Assembly: GCA_963575645.1 (NCBI GenBank)
Contig: OY754472.1
Span: 29,389,401 to 29,453,400, forward strand
DNA: 64,000 bases
Direction of reading: 5' to 3'
Source: Xanthostigma xanthostigma
Taxonomy: Eukaryota > Arthropoda > Insecta > Raphidioptera > Raphidiidae
The first letter of the stretch is position 1. Every line of letters starts with the position of its first letter. The notes beneath the pieces were generated by a model. That model was not told the DNA's origin. It saw nothing but the letters and a program-made list of their open reading frames with translations, and searched no databases. Both the position numbers and the translations under genes were made by a program. Shown here piece after piece: positions 42,953 through 53,012 of this stretch.

Positions 42953-43478
42953 AAAAATAAATATAGTTCAAAAAAAACTAAAAAACACGCTTTATATCGA
43001 ACTAAAAAGTAAAAAATATTTTTTTTAAATAAGCTTAAAAAGCGTGGGGCGCTTTGTTCCACATTTTCGTACATCGAGCGCTCCACGCTTTTTAAGCTTA
43101 TTTTAAAAAAAAATATTTTTTACTTTTTAGTTCGATATAAAGCTTGTTTTTTAGTTTTTTTTTAAACTATATTTATTTTTCACTTTTTAGTTCGATATAA
43201 AGCGTGTTTTTTAGTTTTTTTTAAACTATATTTATTTTCCACGTTTTAGTTCGATTTATTGTCAAAAATTTGCTGAGAAAAAACAATTTTTTTTTCGGCG
43301 TGGACAGAGAGTTGACGTCAGCGAAGACTAGCGCCTTAGACCGCTCGGTCAACGATTGCTCTTACAGTAGTGGCATAACATAACTAACAGTAATAAACCA
43401 CTTGCTGTACTCCAAACGAGGTTACAAACAAACATACATACATACAAACTTACAAGTGAAACTAATATAAAGCGTGTA
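42953..43478 (-). mobile_element. tRNA-headed palindromic repeat, copy 2 (SINE-like)
   Basis: Same order as 15735-16360: palindrome with centre GCGTGGGGCGC...GCGCTCCACGC (43039-43088), two to three ~56-bp units with TTTTAGTTCGATATAAAGC, the CGGCAAATTTTTGACAATAA-like link, then a tRNA-like head (about 43375-43298, minus) with GACCGAGCGGTCTAAGGCGC. The palindrome arms are shorter than in copy 1, and the B-box part of the head is deleted. Confidence 0.7.
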
Positions 43479-43859
43479 AAAATTCTGTAGTTTTTCGTAA
43501 TTTGAAGGGAAGATGATATTTTGAACACGCACAGTATAAAACAGTGCGCGCATATCATATACCATGCGACGCGGGCCGGCCAGCCGCCCGCCAGTGGTCA
43601 GTACCGTTACCCCGACCTATATATTATTCTAACATACCTGCTGTATACATCGTGGTATGTGGTTTTAGCTTCGGGGGGGTATCGATTTGCCGTAAATCCA
43701 TTCCCGGCAAACTTAACAGTCTTTCCCTATCCCCTTCTCTTATATTACTACACATTACATGACGTGAAATAAACAATAGGGATGAACACGACACCAAAAA
43801 AATGTGGCTGTCGTGGGACACCTGACAGATCATATTATCATATATTATATATTATATAT
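43479..43859. other. Unannotated stretch
   Basis: A G+C-richer patch (43570-43610, GCGGGCCGGCCAGCCGCCC) lies next to a G8-like run. It ends with GTGGCTGTCGTGGGACACC, a word common in insect repeats. No gene is recognised. Confidence 0.35.
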
Positions 43860-43861
43860 AT

Positions 43862-44760
43862 TATAATATTATAAATGCGAATGTAAGTTTGTTTGTTACG
43901 CTTTCACGCAAAAACTACTTAACCGATCATCATGAAACTTTGCACATACACTCTTGAAGGTATTAGAAGTAACATAGGATACTTTTTATTAAAAAAAAAT
44001 AAAAATTTTTTACGAAAAATAAGAAAGGGTTGAAAACATTTTTTGGGCCCAAAAATACCGAAAAATTTCCCCGAATCGTTTCAAAATTGAAATTTAACCC
44101 TTTAGTAATGATTAAAATGTGCTATTAAAATTTCATTAAAATCGGCCCGACAGGACCGGACTTACAAATTTTATGAAAACGAAATATTATAAATGCGAAT
44201 GTAAGTTTGTTTGTTACGCTTTCACGCAAAAACTACTTAACCGATCATCATGAAACTTTGCACATACACTCTTGAAGGTATTAGAAGTAACATAGGATAC
44301 TTTTTATTAAAAAAAAAATAAAATTTTTTTACGAAAAATAAGAAAGGGTTGAAAACATTTTTTGGGCCCAAAAATACCGAAAAATTTCTCCGAATCGTTT
44401 CAAAATTGAAATTTAACCCTTTAGTAATGATTAAAATGTGCTATTAAAATTTCATTAAAATCGGCCCGACAGGACCGGACTTACAAATTTTATGAAAACG
44501 AAATATTATAAATGCGAATGTAAGTTTGTTTGTTACGCTTTCACGCAAAAACTACTTAACCGATCATCATGAAACTTTGCACATACACTCTTGAAGGTAT
44601 TAGAAGTAACATAGGATACTTTTTATTAAAAAAAATAAAAAATTTTTACGACAAATAAGAAAATTGTTTGTCAAAATATGTGCAATACCTCAACCCCTGA
44701 TATGCATGTCAAAAGTCGATTTCCATCTCAATCGCGGGCGTAGCCGCGGGTAGCGGCTAG
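43862..44760 (+). mobile_element. Helitron family B with tandem 5' segments (unit 1)
   Basis: Three successive 5' segments start near 43868, 44186 and 44505 (318- and 319-bp spacing), each with GCGAATGTAAGTTTGTTTG and CGATCATCATGAAACTTTGC. Only the last runs on to the 3' terminus, GTAGCCGCGGGTAGCGG-CTAG, ending at 44760 before T. The first two stop at GACTTACAAATTTTATGAAA. Non-autonomous. Confidence 0.82.
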
Positions 44761-44774
44761 TATTATATGAAACA

Positions 44775-45231
44775 CTAGCGGTCCCGCTCGGTTTCACCCG
44801 GGTGCAAAAGAACGAATGGGGAAGGAAGGGACATGAGTACGCACATTCATCTTAGTTTACCGAGATGAATGTTGTGTCCAAACTTCATAATGATCGGAGT
44901 TACCGTTCAAAAATTTTTGTCGTTAAAAAGCAGTAGGTATTTATACTTTTTTTAAGTTATAAATTTATTTTAATATAATAAATATTTAATTGAAAACACT
45001 GTAGGAAAATTATTTTTTATTACTCATGCGGAAAAAGTGGTATGTTTACGCACGCTGATGTTACGGTTGAAAAGTAGCTATTTTCATTTGCGTGCGGAAA
45101 CTTTATTTGTCGCACTGAAATTATTGTTTGCCGCACGCAAATTCAGAGTTACTATAGTTACCAATACAATAACAATTTTAACTGAATTTTCAACTTTTTA
45201 ATGATTTAATTTTAATTTTTGTTACTTCTAA
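44775..45231 (-). mobile_element. Helitron family A, 3' part only (unit 1)
   Basis: Starts with the reversed 3' end CTAGCGGTCCCGCTCGG and CACCCGGGTG. It is cut at 45231 by the duplication junction. The complete version is the unit-2 copy, which continues to 47282. Confidence 0.85.
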
Positions 45232-45233
45232 AT

Positions 45234-46132
45234 TATAATATTATAAATGCGAATGTAAGTTTGTTTGTTACGCTTTCACGCAAAAACTACTTAACCGATC
45301 ATCATGAAACTTTGCACATACACTCTTGAAGGTATTAGAAGTAACATAGGATACTTTTTATTAAAAAAAAATAAAAATTTTTTACGAAAAATAAGAAAGG
45401 GTTGAAAACATTTTTTGGGCCCAAAAATACCGAAAAATTTCCCCGAATCGTTTCAAAATTGAAATTTAACCCTTTAGTAATGATTAAAATGTGCTATTAA
45501 AATTTCATTAAAATCGGCCCGACAGGACCGGACTTACAAATTTTATGAAAACGAAATATTATAAATGCGAATGTAAGTTTGTTTGTTACGCTTTCACGCA
45601 AAAACTACTTAACCGATCATCATGAAACTTTGCACATACACTCTTGAAGGTATTAGAAGTAACATAGGATACTTTTTATTAAAAAAAAAATAAAATTTTT
45701 TTACGAAAAATAAGAAAGGGTTGAAAACATTTTTTGGGCCCAAAAATACCGAAAAATTTCTCCGAATCGTTTCAAAATTGAAATTTAACCCTTTAGTAAT
45801 GATTAAAATGTGCTATTAAAATTTCATTAAAATCGGCCCGACAGGACCGGACTTACAAATTTTATGAAAACGAAATATTATAAATGCGAATGTAAGTTTG
45901 TTTGTTACGCTTTCACGCAAAAACTACTTAACCGATCATCATGAAACTTTGCACATACACTCTTGAAGGTATTAGAAGTAACATAGGATACTTTTTATTA
46001 AAAAAAATAAAAAATTTTTACGACAAATAAGAAAATTGTTTGTCAAAATATGTGCAATACCTCAACCCCTGATATGCATGTCAAAAGTCGATTTCCATCT
46101 CAATCGCGGGCGTAGCCGCGGGTAGCGGCTAG
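45234..46132 (+). mobile_element. Helitron family B with tandem 5' segments (unit 2)
   Basis: Duplicate of 43862-44760, with 5' segments starting near 45240, 45558 and 45877 and CTAG at 46129-46132. It is joined on the left directly to family A sequence (GTTACTTCTAA) rather than to the AT-rich flank of unit 1, so the duplication, not a new insertion, placed it here. Confidence 0.82.
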
Positions 46133-46652
46133 TATTATATGAAACACTAGCGGTCCCGCTCGGTTTCACCCGGGTGCAAAAGAACGAATGGGGAAGGAAG
46201 GGACATGAGTACGCACATTCATCTTAGTTTACCGAGATGAATGTTGTGTCCAAACTTCATAATGATCGGAGTTACCGTTCAAAAATTTTTGTCGTTAAAA
46301 AGCAGTAGGTATTTATACTTTTTTTAAGTTATAAATTTATTTTAATATAATAAATATTTAATTGAAAACACTGTAGGAAAATTATTTTTTATTACTCATG
46401 CGGAAAAAGTGGTATGTTTACGCACGCTGATGTTACGGTTGAAAAGTAGCTATTTTCATTTGCGTGCGGAAACTTTATTTGTCGCACTGAAATTATTGTT
46501 TGCCGCACGCAAATTCAGAGTTACTATAGTTACCAATACAATAACAATTTTAACTGAATTTTCAACTTTTTAATGATTTAATTTTAATTTTTGTTACTTC
46601 TAATTTCTTGTTTTAATTCGTAATAAAATTTTAATTTCAATTTAATTTAATT

Positions 46653-46800
46653 CGTAATAAAAAATAGTATGTGCAACTTGTGCGGCATTGTCGATTACCC
46701 CTTCAAGCAAATGAGCGCACTCGCTTCGCTCGTGCCCTCAACTTTGCTTTCATGGGCAATCGACAACTTGCCGCACTAGTTGCACAATATACTATTTATA
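46653..46800. mobile_element. Hairpin insert inside Helitron A
   Basis: The arms ATAGTATGTGCAACTTGTGC and the complement of ATAGTATATTGTGCAACTAG, with GCGGCA...TGTCGATTACCC, enclose a G+C-rich centre GCACTCGCTTCGCTCGTGC that is itself a hairpin. The 14471 copy lacks it, so it was added to this copy or lineage. Confidence 0.7.
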
Positions 46801-46942
46801 TATAGGTGCCTAATAGTTGTAACAGTTTTCAAATGAGCTATTAATTAGATTTAATTTTAATTAGTCGTAATAAAATTTTAAAAAATTGAAATGTAAACGT
46901 TAGAAGAAAACAATGTAGAAAATAAAAAAAATAAAAATATAT

Positions 46943-47016
46943 TCGACGACGTGGGGCTTGAACACTAGACCCTGGCATTAACAGTCTTTACACTCTACCG
47001 ACTGAGCTATCCGGGC
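46943..47016 (-). pseudogene. tRNA-like segment inside Helitron A (minus strand)
   Basis: It reads GCCCGGATAGCTCAGTCGG (5' acceptor strand and A box), then an anticodon-loop-like CTGTTAA (GTT) and GTGTTCAAGCCCCAC (B box). The 5' half resembles tRNA-Lys while the anticodon position reads as asparagine. The 3' acceptor strand (GTCGTCG) does not pair with the 5' strand, and the anticodon stem is weak. It is related to the segment at 14730-14803. Confidence 0.75.
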
Positions 47017-47283
47017 TTGTACTCTTGAACGCTAATATAGCAGTATTTAGTTAAGGCATTTCACCTGATAATATCTGTCGGTCGGACTAATTTTGAGACA
47101 CATCTTGCAACATTTTTCATTTATGTTCCGCTCCAATTAGTCGTAGCGTAATATTATATAGCCTATAGCCTTCCTCGATAAATGGGCTCACCAAAAAAAA
47201 TTTTCAATTCGAACCAGTAGTTTCTGAGATTAGCGCGTTCAAACAAACAAACAAACTCTTCAGCTTTATATATTAGTATAGAT

Positions 47284-47682
47284 CAGTGTTTTTCAACCTT
47301 TTTCATTAAGCGACCCCCCTGATATGAAAAAATATTTCGCGACCCCCCTGGTATGAAAAAATATCTCGCGACCCCCCGATCCTTCGCTTTTTTATCATGT
47401 ATATATGTGTATGTTACAGTGTTACAAATATTCCATACGACGTTTTTATACTTCTCCATAATTAGGATTCGGATATAAGTACATAATATAGTACGTAAAA
47501 CACATTATTTAACAATTATGTACATACATCGAATACGTATATCCTTTTGTTCTCTTACTTAATAAATCAATCTTTTTTATCTTTATTGTTTTTTTACTAA
47601 AATTCTCTCGACCTCTGGCGACCCCCCTACAGAAGCTTCGCGACCCCCCAGGGGGTCGCGACCCACAGGTTGAAAAACACTG
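47284..47682. mobile_element. hAT MITE, 399 bp
   Basis: The TIRs CAGTGTTTTTCAACCT and AGGTTGAAAAACACTG are exact, flanked by a perfect 8-bp duplication GTATAGAT (47276-47283, 47683-47690). The interior has repeated GCGACCCCCCT words at both ends, a pattern seen in widespread animal hAT MITEs. It is inserted exactly over the 5' terminus of the Helitron to its left. Confidence 0.95.
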
Positions 47683-47691
47683 GTATAGATA

Positions 47692-48019
47692 AAGGGCCCC
47701 GCACCAAATACATGGGAAAATGGATTTCGGTGAAATTCTTTTGTAACTGGGGGGAATGAATCAGTTATTTGATGCTGAAAAAAGTTTCCAATACAACTTG
47801 GGTCTGAAAATCCCGGTGTCCAAAGTTGGAAGCTTATCAAAAACGGCTGTTTTGTGGCAATTAACCATATTATATCTATTAATTAACTATATAAATCATT
47901 GTCTATTTACTCAATGTGCGGTGAGTGAAGGCAACAAAGGCTTTGTTGCCTTCACTCAGCCCAGTTAGAAAGAATTTCACCAACATCAATTTTCCCATGT
48001 ATTTGGTACGGGGTCCCTT
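47692..48019. mobile_element. MITE with ~50-bp inverted ends
   Basis: The left end GGGCCCCGCACCAAATACAT and right end ATGTATTTGGTACGGGGTCC are inverted, and the match continues through GGTGAAATTCTTT. An internal perfect hairpin GAGTGAAGGCAACAAAG/CTTTGTTGCCTTCACTC lies at 47924-47958. The target duplication is not clear. Confidence 0.75.
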
Positions 48020-49620
48020 AAGCGAAATTCTTAGTAACTAAATTTCATCCTGTAAGTAAATTTTGCCATGTCATCTATAGTTGTTGCCTTTAATAAAGGT
48101 TAAGTTATAATCCAACGCATACACAAAGCAAGCGTCACGCGCTGTCATCTAGCGTATTGCTAGTAACTAAATTTCGCTCTGTTATCTAGATGTCGCCTTC
48201 AACTAAAGTCATGTTTAATCCAACCTTCTCCCTAAAAAGAATCTCGCCAATTGCACGGTTTTACACCCAACCAAACGCGCCATTAGATGTTTCACATCAA
48301 TAAAAACTTGGATCTTCGAGGACTGGACTGGTGAAATCCTGCCGACAAAACATCAATGTATCTATTTTAACCATTACCATAGACTCGATGGAAATCTATC
48401 AACGAAAAAATATTAATTTGGTACCAACAACATATTATATCCTCAAAATTCAGATACTCGCGTTATTACAATATACTAACAATGAATGGTAATTGTTTCA
48501 TTTATACACGCCATGACAGCATGCCTCAATGAAAATGTACGCATTGAAATTATATCCTCCTCCTTTATACCCGAGCTTTGAAGGTCAAAAAAATTTAAAT
48601 AAAACAGTATTTGAAAAATAATATCCAATTACCAACAAACTTAATTATGCGGCTGAAGAAATCCCCGCTGATTGCCGTTATTATTGATAAAATTGAATGA
48701 AAAGTAACCTTGAATTTAAATATATTCTTAAATTTTATTACATTATTCGTTTATCATGCGCGCGAGTTTTCTTTCGCCTAAAACAGGCTAAACAGTTTGT
48801 CCAGCCATTAGATTTGATAGCGAAGACTTATGAAGGCATTATTTGAACACGAAATTGGATGTTTTCATCATTACAGACACACAGGCTGTAGCCGCTGTAT
48901 GTATTCTATATGTGTAGCCTTGATGTTATCTTTATTAAAACTCACCTCTGTAATTCATTGTTATTGACATAATATATTAAATTATATTAGGCTAAGAGGT
49001 GACGACGGTTCTGTGTAAGGTAGTCTACTAAGTGATTAGTAGTAATTTCGTCCCTATTTTGTTGTATTAAAAAAATAGAGCCTATTGGACGACAGGATCA
49101 TTCCAACTTTAAAAATATTGACATGTCATAATGAAGAAAATTACATTTCTGTTAACCTACATAATGTAAAATTAACCAAAACATGCTTGTCAGCTACCTA
49201 ATTTCTTTTTGACAGCACCACAGAACAAATCAATAGCTGAGTTTTTTTATTTTCAAGTTTAGAAAAAAGATTTTTAAAAAACTTATAAATATAAATAGAA
49301 TAATAAACCATTACGAAAATTACATCATTATTATAATGAATCTAACAGAGACAGGTGTAGTTCAAACATGACTTTCTACAATTTTTAAGTAACATTTTCC
49401 CAAAAACATACGCGAAAGCTCATTTTTTAAATTTTTACGTTACCTTCAAGAATCCAACACTCGAATAATAAGTTTTTTTTAAATTTTGTCTTGAGCCAAT
49501 TTGGTCTACTTTTAATAATAATATGCATTTTCGGTGAGTCTCATTTAACACGTAATAGAAATAGCATTTTTAATAATTAATTACGTACTTGAAAACAATC
49601 ACATATACAGGTGTTTTATA
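48020..49620. other. Long unannotated stretch
   Basis: No gene homology. A reversed scrap of the end of family G lies near 49085-49135 (GACAGGATCATTCCAACT, AAAAATATTGACATG). Otherwise AT-rich and unrecognised. Confidence 0.35.
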
Positions 49621-50046
49621 TACAGGGTGAAAAGTATAATTATGTCATGCTCTAGAGGGTGGATAGGGATCGCGGAGATAAGCATTTTTAGTATAAGAAC
49701 CCATGTCCGGAAATGCACCGTTACGGAGTTAGTGCGCCGGGTGTCGGGAAGACAAAGGTGATGGAAAACGGGCTCTGAAACGTTTGGCCTGTACAGTTTA
49801 CTGTAATAAATGTTAACAAAACATTAGAGTACACTGGCAGGCTACAAAACTAAACAATTACAACTTTGAAAAGAACGATACCGCAAAAAACGGTTGGTAC
49901 AGTACAGATCTTGTTGGAGAGTACAGTACATTTAAAGCAGGTGTTCGATGTGATTTCGATGCATGGGTTCTTATACTAAAAATGCTTGTCTCCGCGATCT
50001 CTATCCACCCTCTAGAGCATGACATAATTATACTTTTCACCCTGTA
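49621..50046. mobile_element. MITE with ~85-bp inverted ends
   Basis: The ends TACAGGGTGAAAAGTATAAT and the complement continue through ATGTCATGCTCTAGAGGGTG to AGAACCCATG. The interior is unrelated and G+C-richer. It is flanked by TATA-like sequence on both sides. The 107-residue frame across its right part is not a gene. Confidence 0.85.
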
Positions 50047-50971
50047 TATGTAATATTTTGCTTTACGTAGACGCTTAGGAAAAATCATCGCCAGCTCTCC
50101 GCGTATACTCCGAAATCCGAATGAACATCGTAATATTATATTGAAAAAGCATATTTCATGAATACCGTTTTTTTGTATCATTATAGTAACTCGACATTTG
50201 TTATTAAATATTTAGTCAGCGTTTACGATAACGATGTAATATGGTAATTTTATTATTATTAAGTAATTGATTTTAATTACCGTTAAATAACGTGTAGTAA
50301 TTACTGTAATCATTTAATAGTGTTTATTATATTTTTTACTGTTTTGCGAAAAATTATTGCCACAATATATCTAGTGAGTTTTTTTGTCCGTTTTTACTTG
50401 GACAGTTGAATAGTTATTGCTAGGTGCAAGGTTTAAAAATAGGCATTACATAATTCATTGATTTATTGTGTAAAGACCACAATAAACGGGCTGCAAACTT
50501 TAGCTCTTTTGACATTAAGTAAATTTCAAAATACACAAACCACAACCAAAATAATAACAAGATTATATTCAAACTAGCCTTTATGGAACTAAGTTCGCAG
50601 AATAAACACACGGTTATAATTTGTGGATTTATGCTGGGTTGCAGAAAGCATTGTCAGAATATCTGATTTGACAGTGACCTTAAATTATGACTAAACAAAT
50701 TTCTTCATAAAAAAGACATTGTAGAATTAAAAATCAATCCTGCTCGAAACATAATTGATCGATTGAAATTATATTTAATTAAAAATAGATATACCTATTT
50801 GTCAAAATTTAGTTTGAAAAGCATTTTTTTTTTCAATGTAGATCAATTATTTGTTTTTTGGATGAGTACAGTTTAATGTTGTACATGGTAGAGAGTTTGA
50901 CAACTGCTATAAAAACTATACTATAACTAATATACTAAATAAATATAAAATAAATCAAATAATATACTAAA
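50047..50971. other. Unannotated stretch
   Basis: AT-rich. A minus-strand 63-codon frame at 50420-50611 is unfamiliar. Nothing supported. Confidence 0.35.
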
Positions 50972-51047
50972 GTACGCGCGGCGAAAGATGAAGCCACCGC
51001 GTCATAGTAGCATAGGTGCCTGGCTTCATCTCTTACCGCGGGCACTA
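50972..51047. repeat. Hairpin AGATGAAGCCA / TGGCTTCATCT
   Basis: The arms at 50986-50996 and 51021-51031 pair exactly, with partial pairing of the flanks (GTACGCGCGG and CCGCGGGCAC). G+C-rich within an AT-rich setting, with ACTATACTATAA-like words outside both ends. Function unknown. Confidence 0.6.
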
Positions 51048-51491
51048 TACTATAAAAAGAATAATTATATGATCACAAATCACAATCTAAACTCGTTGTC
51101 AAATCAAATTTTTTGACAATTGCTTTGTGCAACCCAGCATGAGTTAGCTGGACAAAAATAAGAGGCTCTTTTTCGCCAGCAAATCAGCAGAGAACAAACT
51201 GATTATAATTTATAATTAATTACTTTTTCGCTTGATTCATTTATTTAAGAAACGTTTAAGAAAGAAGCTGGTATTACAGATTACTGTTATTTGTATCAGC
51301 TGTTGGCAACCAATGAAGTTACATCACTACACTAGAAAACAGAAATGGTTATCTTTTAATTAATCAACACTGTTCAAAAGGGAATCACTGTTCCTGAAAG
51401 GTCAGCTCAGTCGTTCAGTAGATTTATTTTTCAGCGTGTCGGTAGTAGGGATGCACAAGATATTGAAAAAAACATTCAATGAAAGTCGGAA
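51048..51491. other. Unannotated stretch
   Basis: Nothing recognised. Confidence 0.3.
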
Positions 51492-51803
51492 CAGTGGCGG
51501 ATTTACCCATTTCCCAAGTATAGGCTTTTAAAATTTTGCCGCCCTTACCTCAGCAATTCTCAGTTCTTATAGATTATTTTTACAATCCAACAATTTGGTT
51601 GAAATTGCACAAGGAATAGTTTTTGGGTATATTTCTGAGTTAATCATAGGTTAACCACGTACGACTAATAAAACGGAGTAATGTATGCTATTTACACAAT
51701 AATGTACATACCATAAAAGTAATTAAATCATTTTTATTTGCTGCACCTAAAATCTGCCGCCCTAGGCTCAAACCTACTCAATCTGCTGGTAAATCCGCCA
51801 CTG
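51492..51803. mobile_element. hAT MITE, 312 bp
   Basis: The ends CAGTGGCGGATTTACCC and GGTAAATCCGCCACTG are flanked by a perfect 8-bp duplication AGTCGGAA (51484-51491, 51804-51811). TTTTGCCGCCC and TGCCGCCCTAGGC occur inside both ends. Non-coding. Confidence 0.95.
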
Positions 51804-52065
51804 AGTCGGAAGACAAAATCGTGAACAATTCTAAATTCACCAAAAAATAGTTTTATTCAAAATTAAAATCGCAAAAAAAATTGCTTCAATTAATTTTTAG
51901 TGAACTCAGTGTATAAACTACCTACCTACTTTTTACCCGGTTTCACTCAAAATCGACATTAACAACTTGAGCTTAATCAGCGAATAAAATCGAATTCAAA
52001 CGAATAAAGCCGTGGGCAAAAACTAGTGCCTAAGTAAACGTGTTCTAAATTAACTTCCCAGCGCA
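51804..52065. other. Unannotated spacer
   Basis: Nothing recognised apart from the hAT target duplication at its left edge. Confidence 0.3.
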
Positions 52066-52255
52066 TTGAAAAGTTATTGTAATGAGTTCAAAAATCAAAA
52101 TTTTTAACAGATTGTTATGTTTCGAGGTCACCACAATATTTTTATAGTATTTTTGAAAATATCCCTCTCTCTCTCTCTCTCGTGTGTGTGTGTGTGTGTG
52201 TACGTACGTACGTACGTATAAACGTAGTCATTTCTTTCTAGAACGAAATCTCGAG
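52066..52255 (+). repeat. Family H repeat fragment with a compound microsatellite
   Basis: TAACTTCCCAGCGCATTG at the left and GTCACCACAATATTT follow the family H order. At 52163-52219 is a compound (CT)n(GT)n(ACGT)n microsatellite. Other family H copies have related GTATGTATG or TACGTACGTA runs at the same place. Confidence 0.65.
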
Positions 52256-53012
52256 AATGAAAAATGATTTCGACTATGTTACCAATCGACGCTTATTAAC
52301 CCAAATATGATTTGAAAGAAATGTTTTCAAAATCAGTTCAGCCCTTATTTTTTACCCGAGTACAGCGAAGCCTAAAGGAAAGGTTATGAGTTTAGCAGTT
52401 TATGTATGTATGTTTGTATTTACGGATGTTTCACCGTTGCACCTAAACTATTTAACCGATTTTGATAAATAAGGTGTCAATCGATTCATTATTATAATGG
52501 CCCGGGTAACATAGGCTATATATATATTTTTTTTAAACAAAAGGACTGCAAAAATAGTAGATTCTACACGAATCTCGAAGAGTGTTAACACTTGTAGAGA
52601 CCTAATATTCGACTCATATCACGGCTCGTTATCATTGCGTTTTTAAAGCACTTTTGAACAAACATTAAAATTGGAAAAAGCGGAAAATTATTTCATATGT
52701 TAAATCTATCAACTTTTTACATGTGCCTTCAAAAACATTAAAGTAAACCAATTAACGTTTGACAACAAAATAAATTTTCTGTCATTTGTTTAAAATTATC
52801 TAAAAGAGCCTAAGGCGAATATTACAGAAGCATGTTTACTAGTATATACAGAGTGTTTACCGATAGTGGTAATAGTGAATAATTCTTGTATCGTACTAGA
52901 TACGAAAAAAAATGTTGAGTAGTTTTTTTTATTCAACTCGAAATTAACCATCGGAAATTGCTGAGGTACCTATATTTTTTTGTACTTCAAATTCAACTGG
53001 ATGTGTACATGC
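52256..53012. repeat. Mixed repeat remnants
   Basis: 52370-52540 has ATTTAACCGATTTTGATAAA and GGCCCGGGTAACATAGGCTA, wording typical of insect non-autonomous elements. 52848-53010 is a reversed partial copy of the foldback at 18345-18912 (GTGTTTACCGATAGTGGTAA, GGAAATTGCTGAGGTA). The rest is unassigned. Confidence 0.45.

Larger units (their letters stand above)
43860..46603. repeat. 1,372-bp tandem duplication of a two-Helitron block
   Basis: Unit 1 (43860-45231) and unit 2 (45232-46603) correspond base for base at an offset of 1,372: the word ATAAATGCGA starts at 43871/45243, 44189/45561 and 44508/45880, and ACTAGCGGTCCCGC is at 44774/46146. Each unit holds a family B Helitron with triplicated 5' part, then the 3' portion of a family A Helitron in reverse. 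I saw no differences between units, including T- and A-run lengths. Confidence 0.9.
46147..47282 (-). mobile_element. Helitron family A, longest copy, carrying a tRNA-like segment
   Basis: The 3' end is at the left (CTAG 46147-46150 and hairpin CACCCGGGTG). The 5' end is at the right (complement of TCTATACTAATATATAAAGC), ending at 47282. At 1,136 bp it contains the tRNA-like module (46943-47016), the shared following sequence, a 150-bp hairpin (46653-46800) and a ~200-bp segment with GCGTGCGG/CCGCACGC words. No Rep/helicase. A hAT MITE has inserted at its 5' tip. Confidence 0.88.

Noticed and set aside
43862-46132. Regular ~318-bp repeats as a CRISPR-like or satellite array.
   Set aside because: Units are far too long for CRISPR, lack unique spacers, and end in a Helitron terminus. 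They are Helitron 5' segments.
46943-47016. Functional tRNA-Asn or tRNA-Lys gene on the minus strand.
   Set aside because: The acceptor strands do not pair and the anticodon loop conflicts with the tRNA-Lys-like 5' half; treated as a degenerate module.
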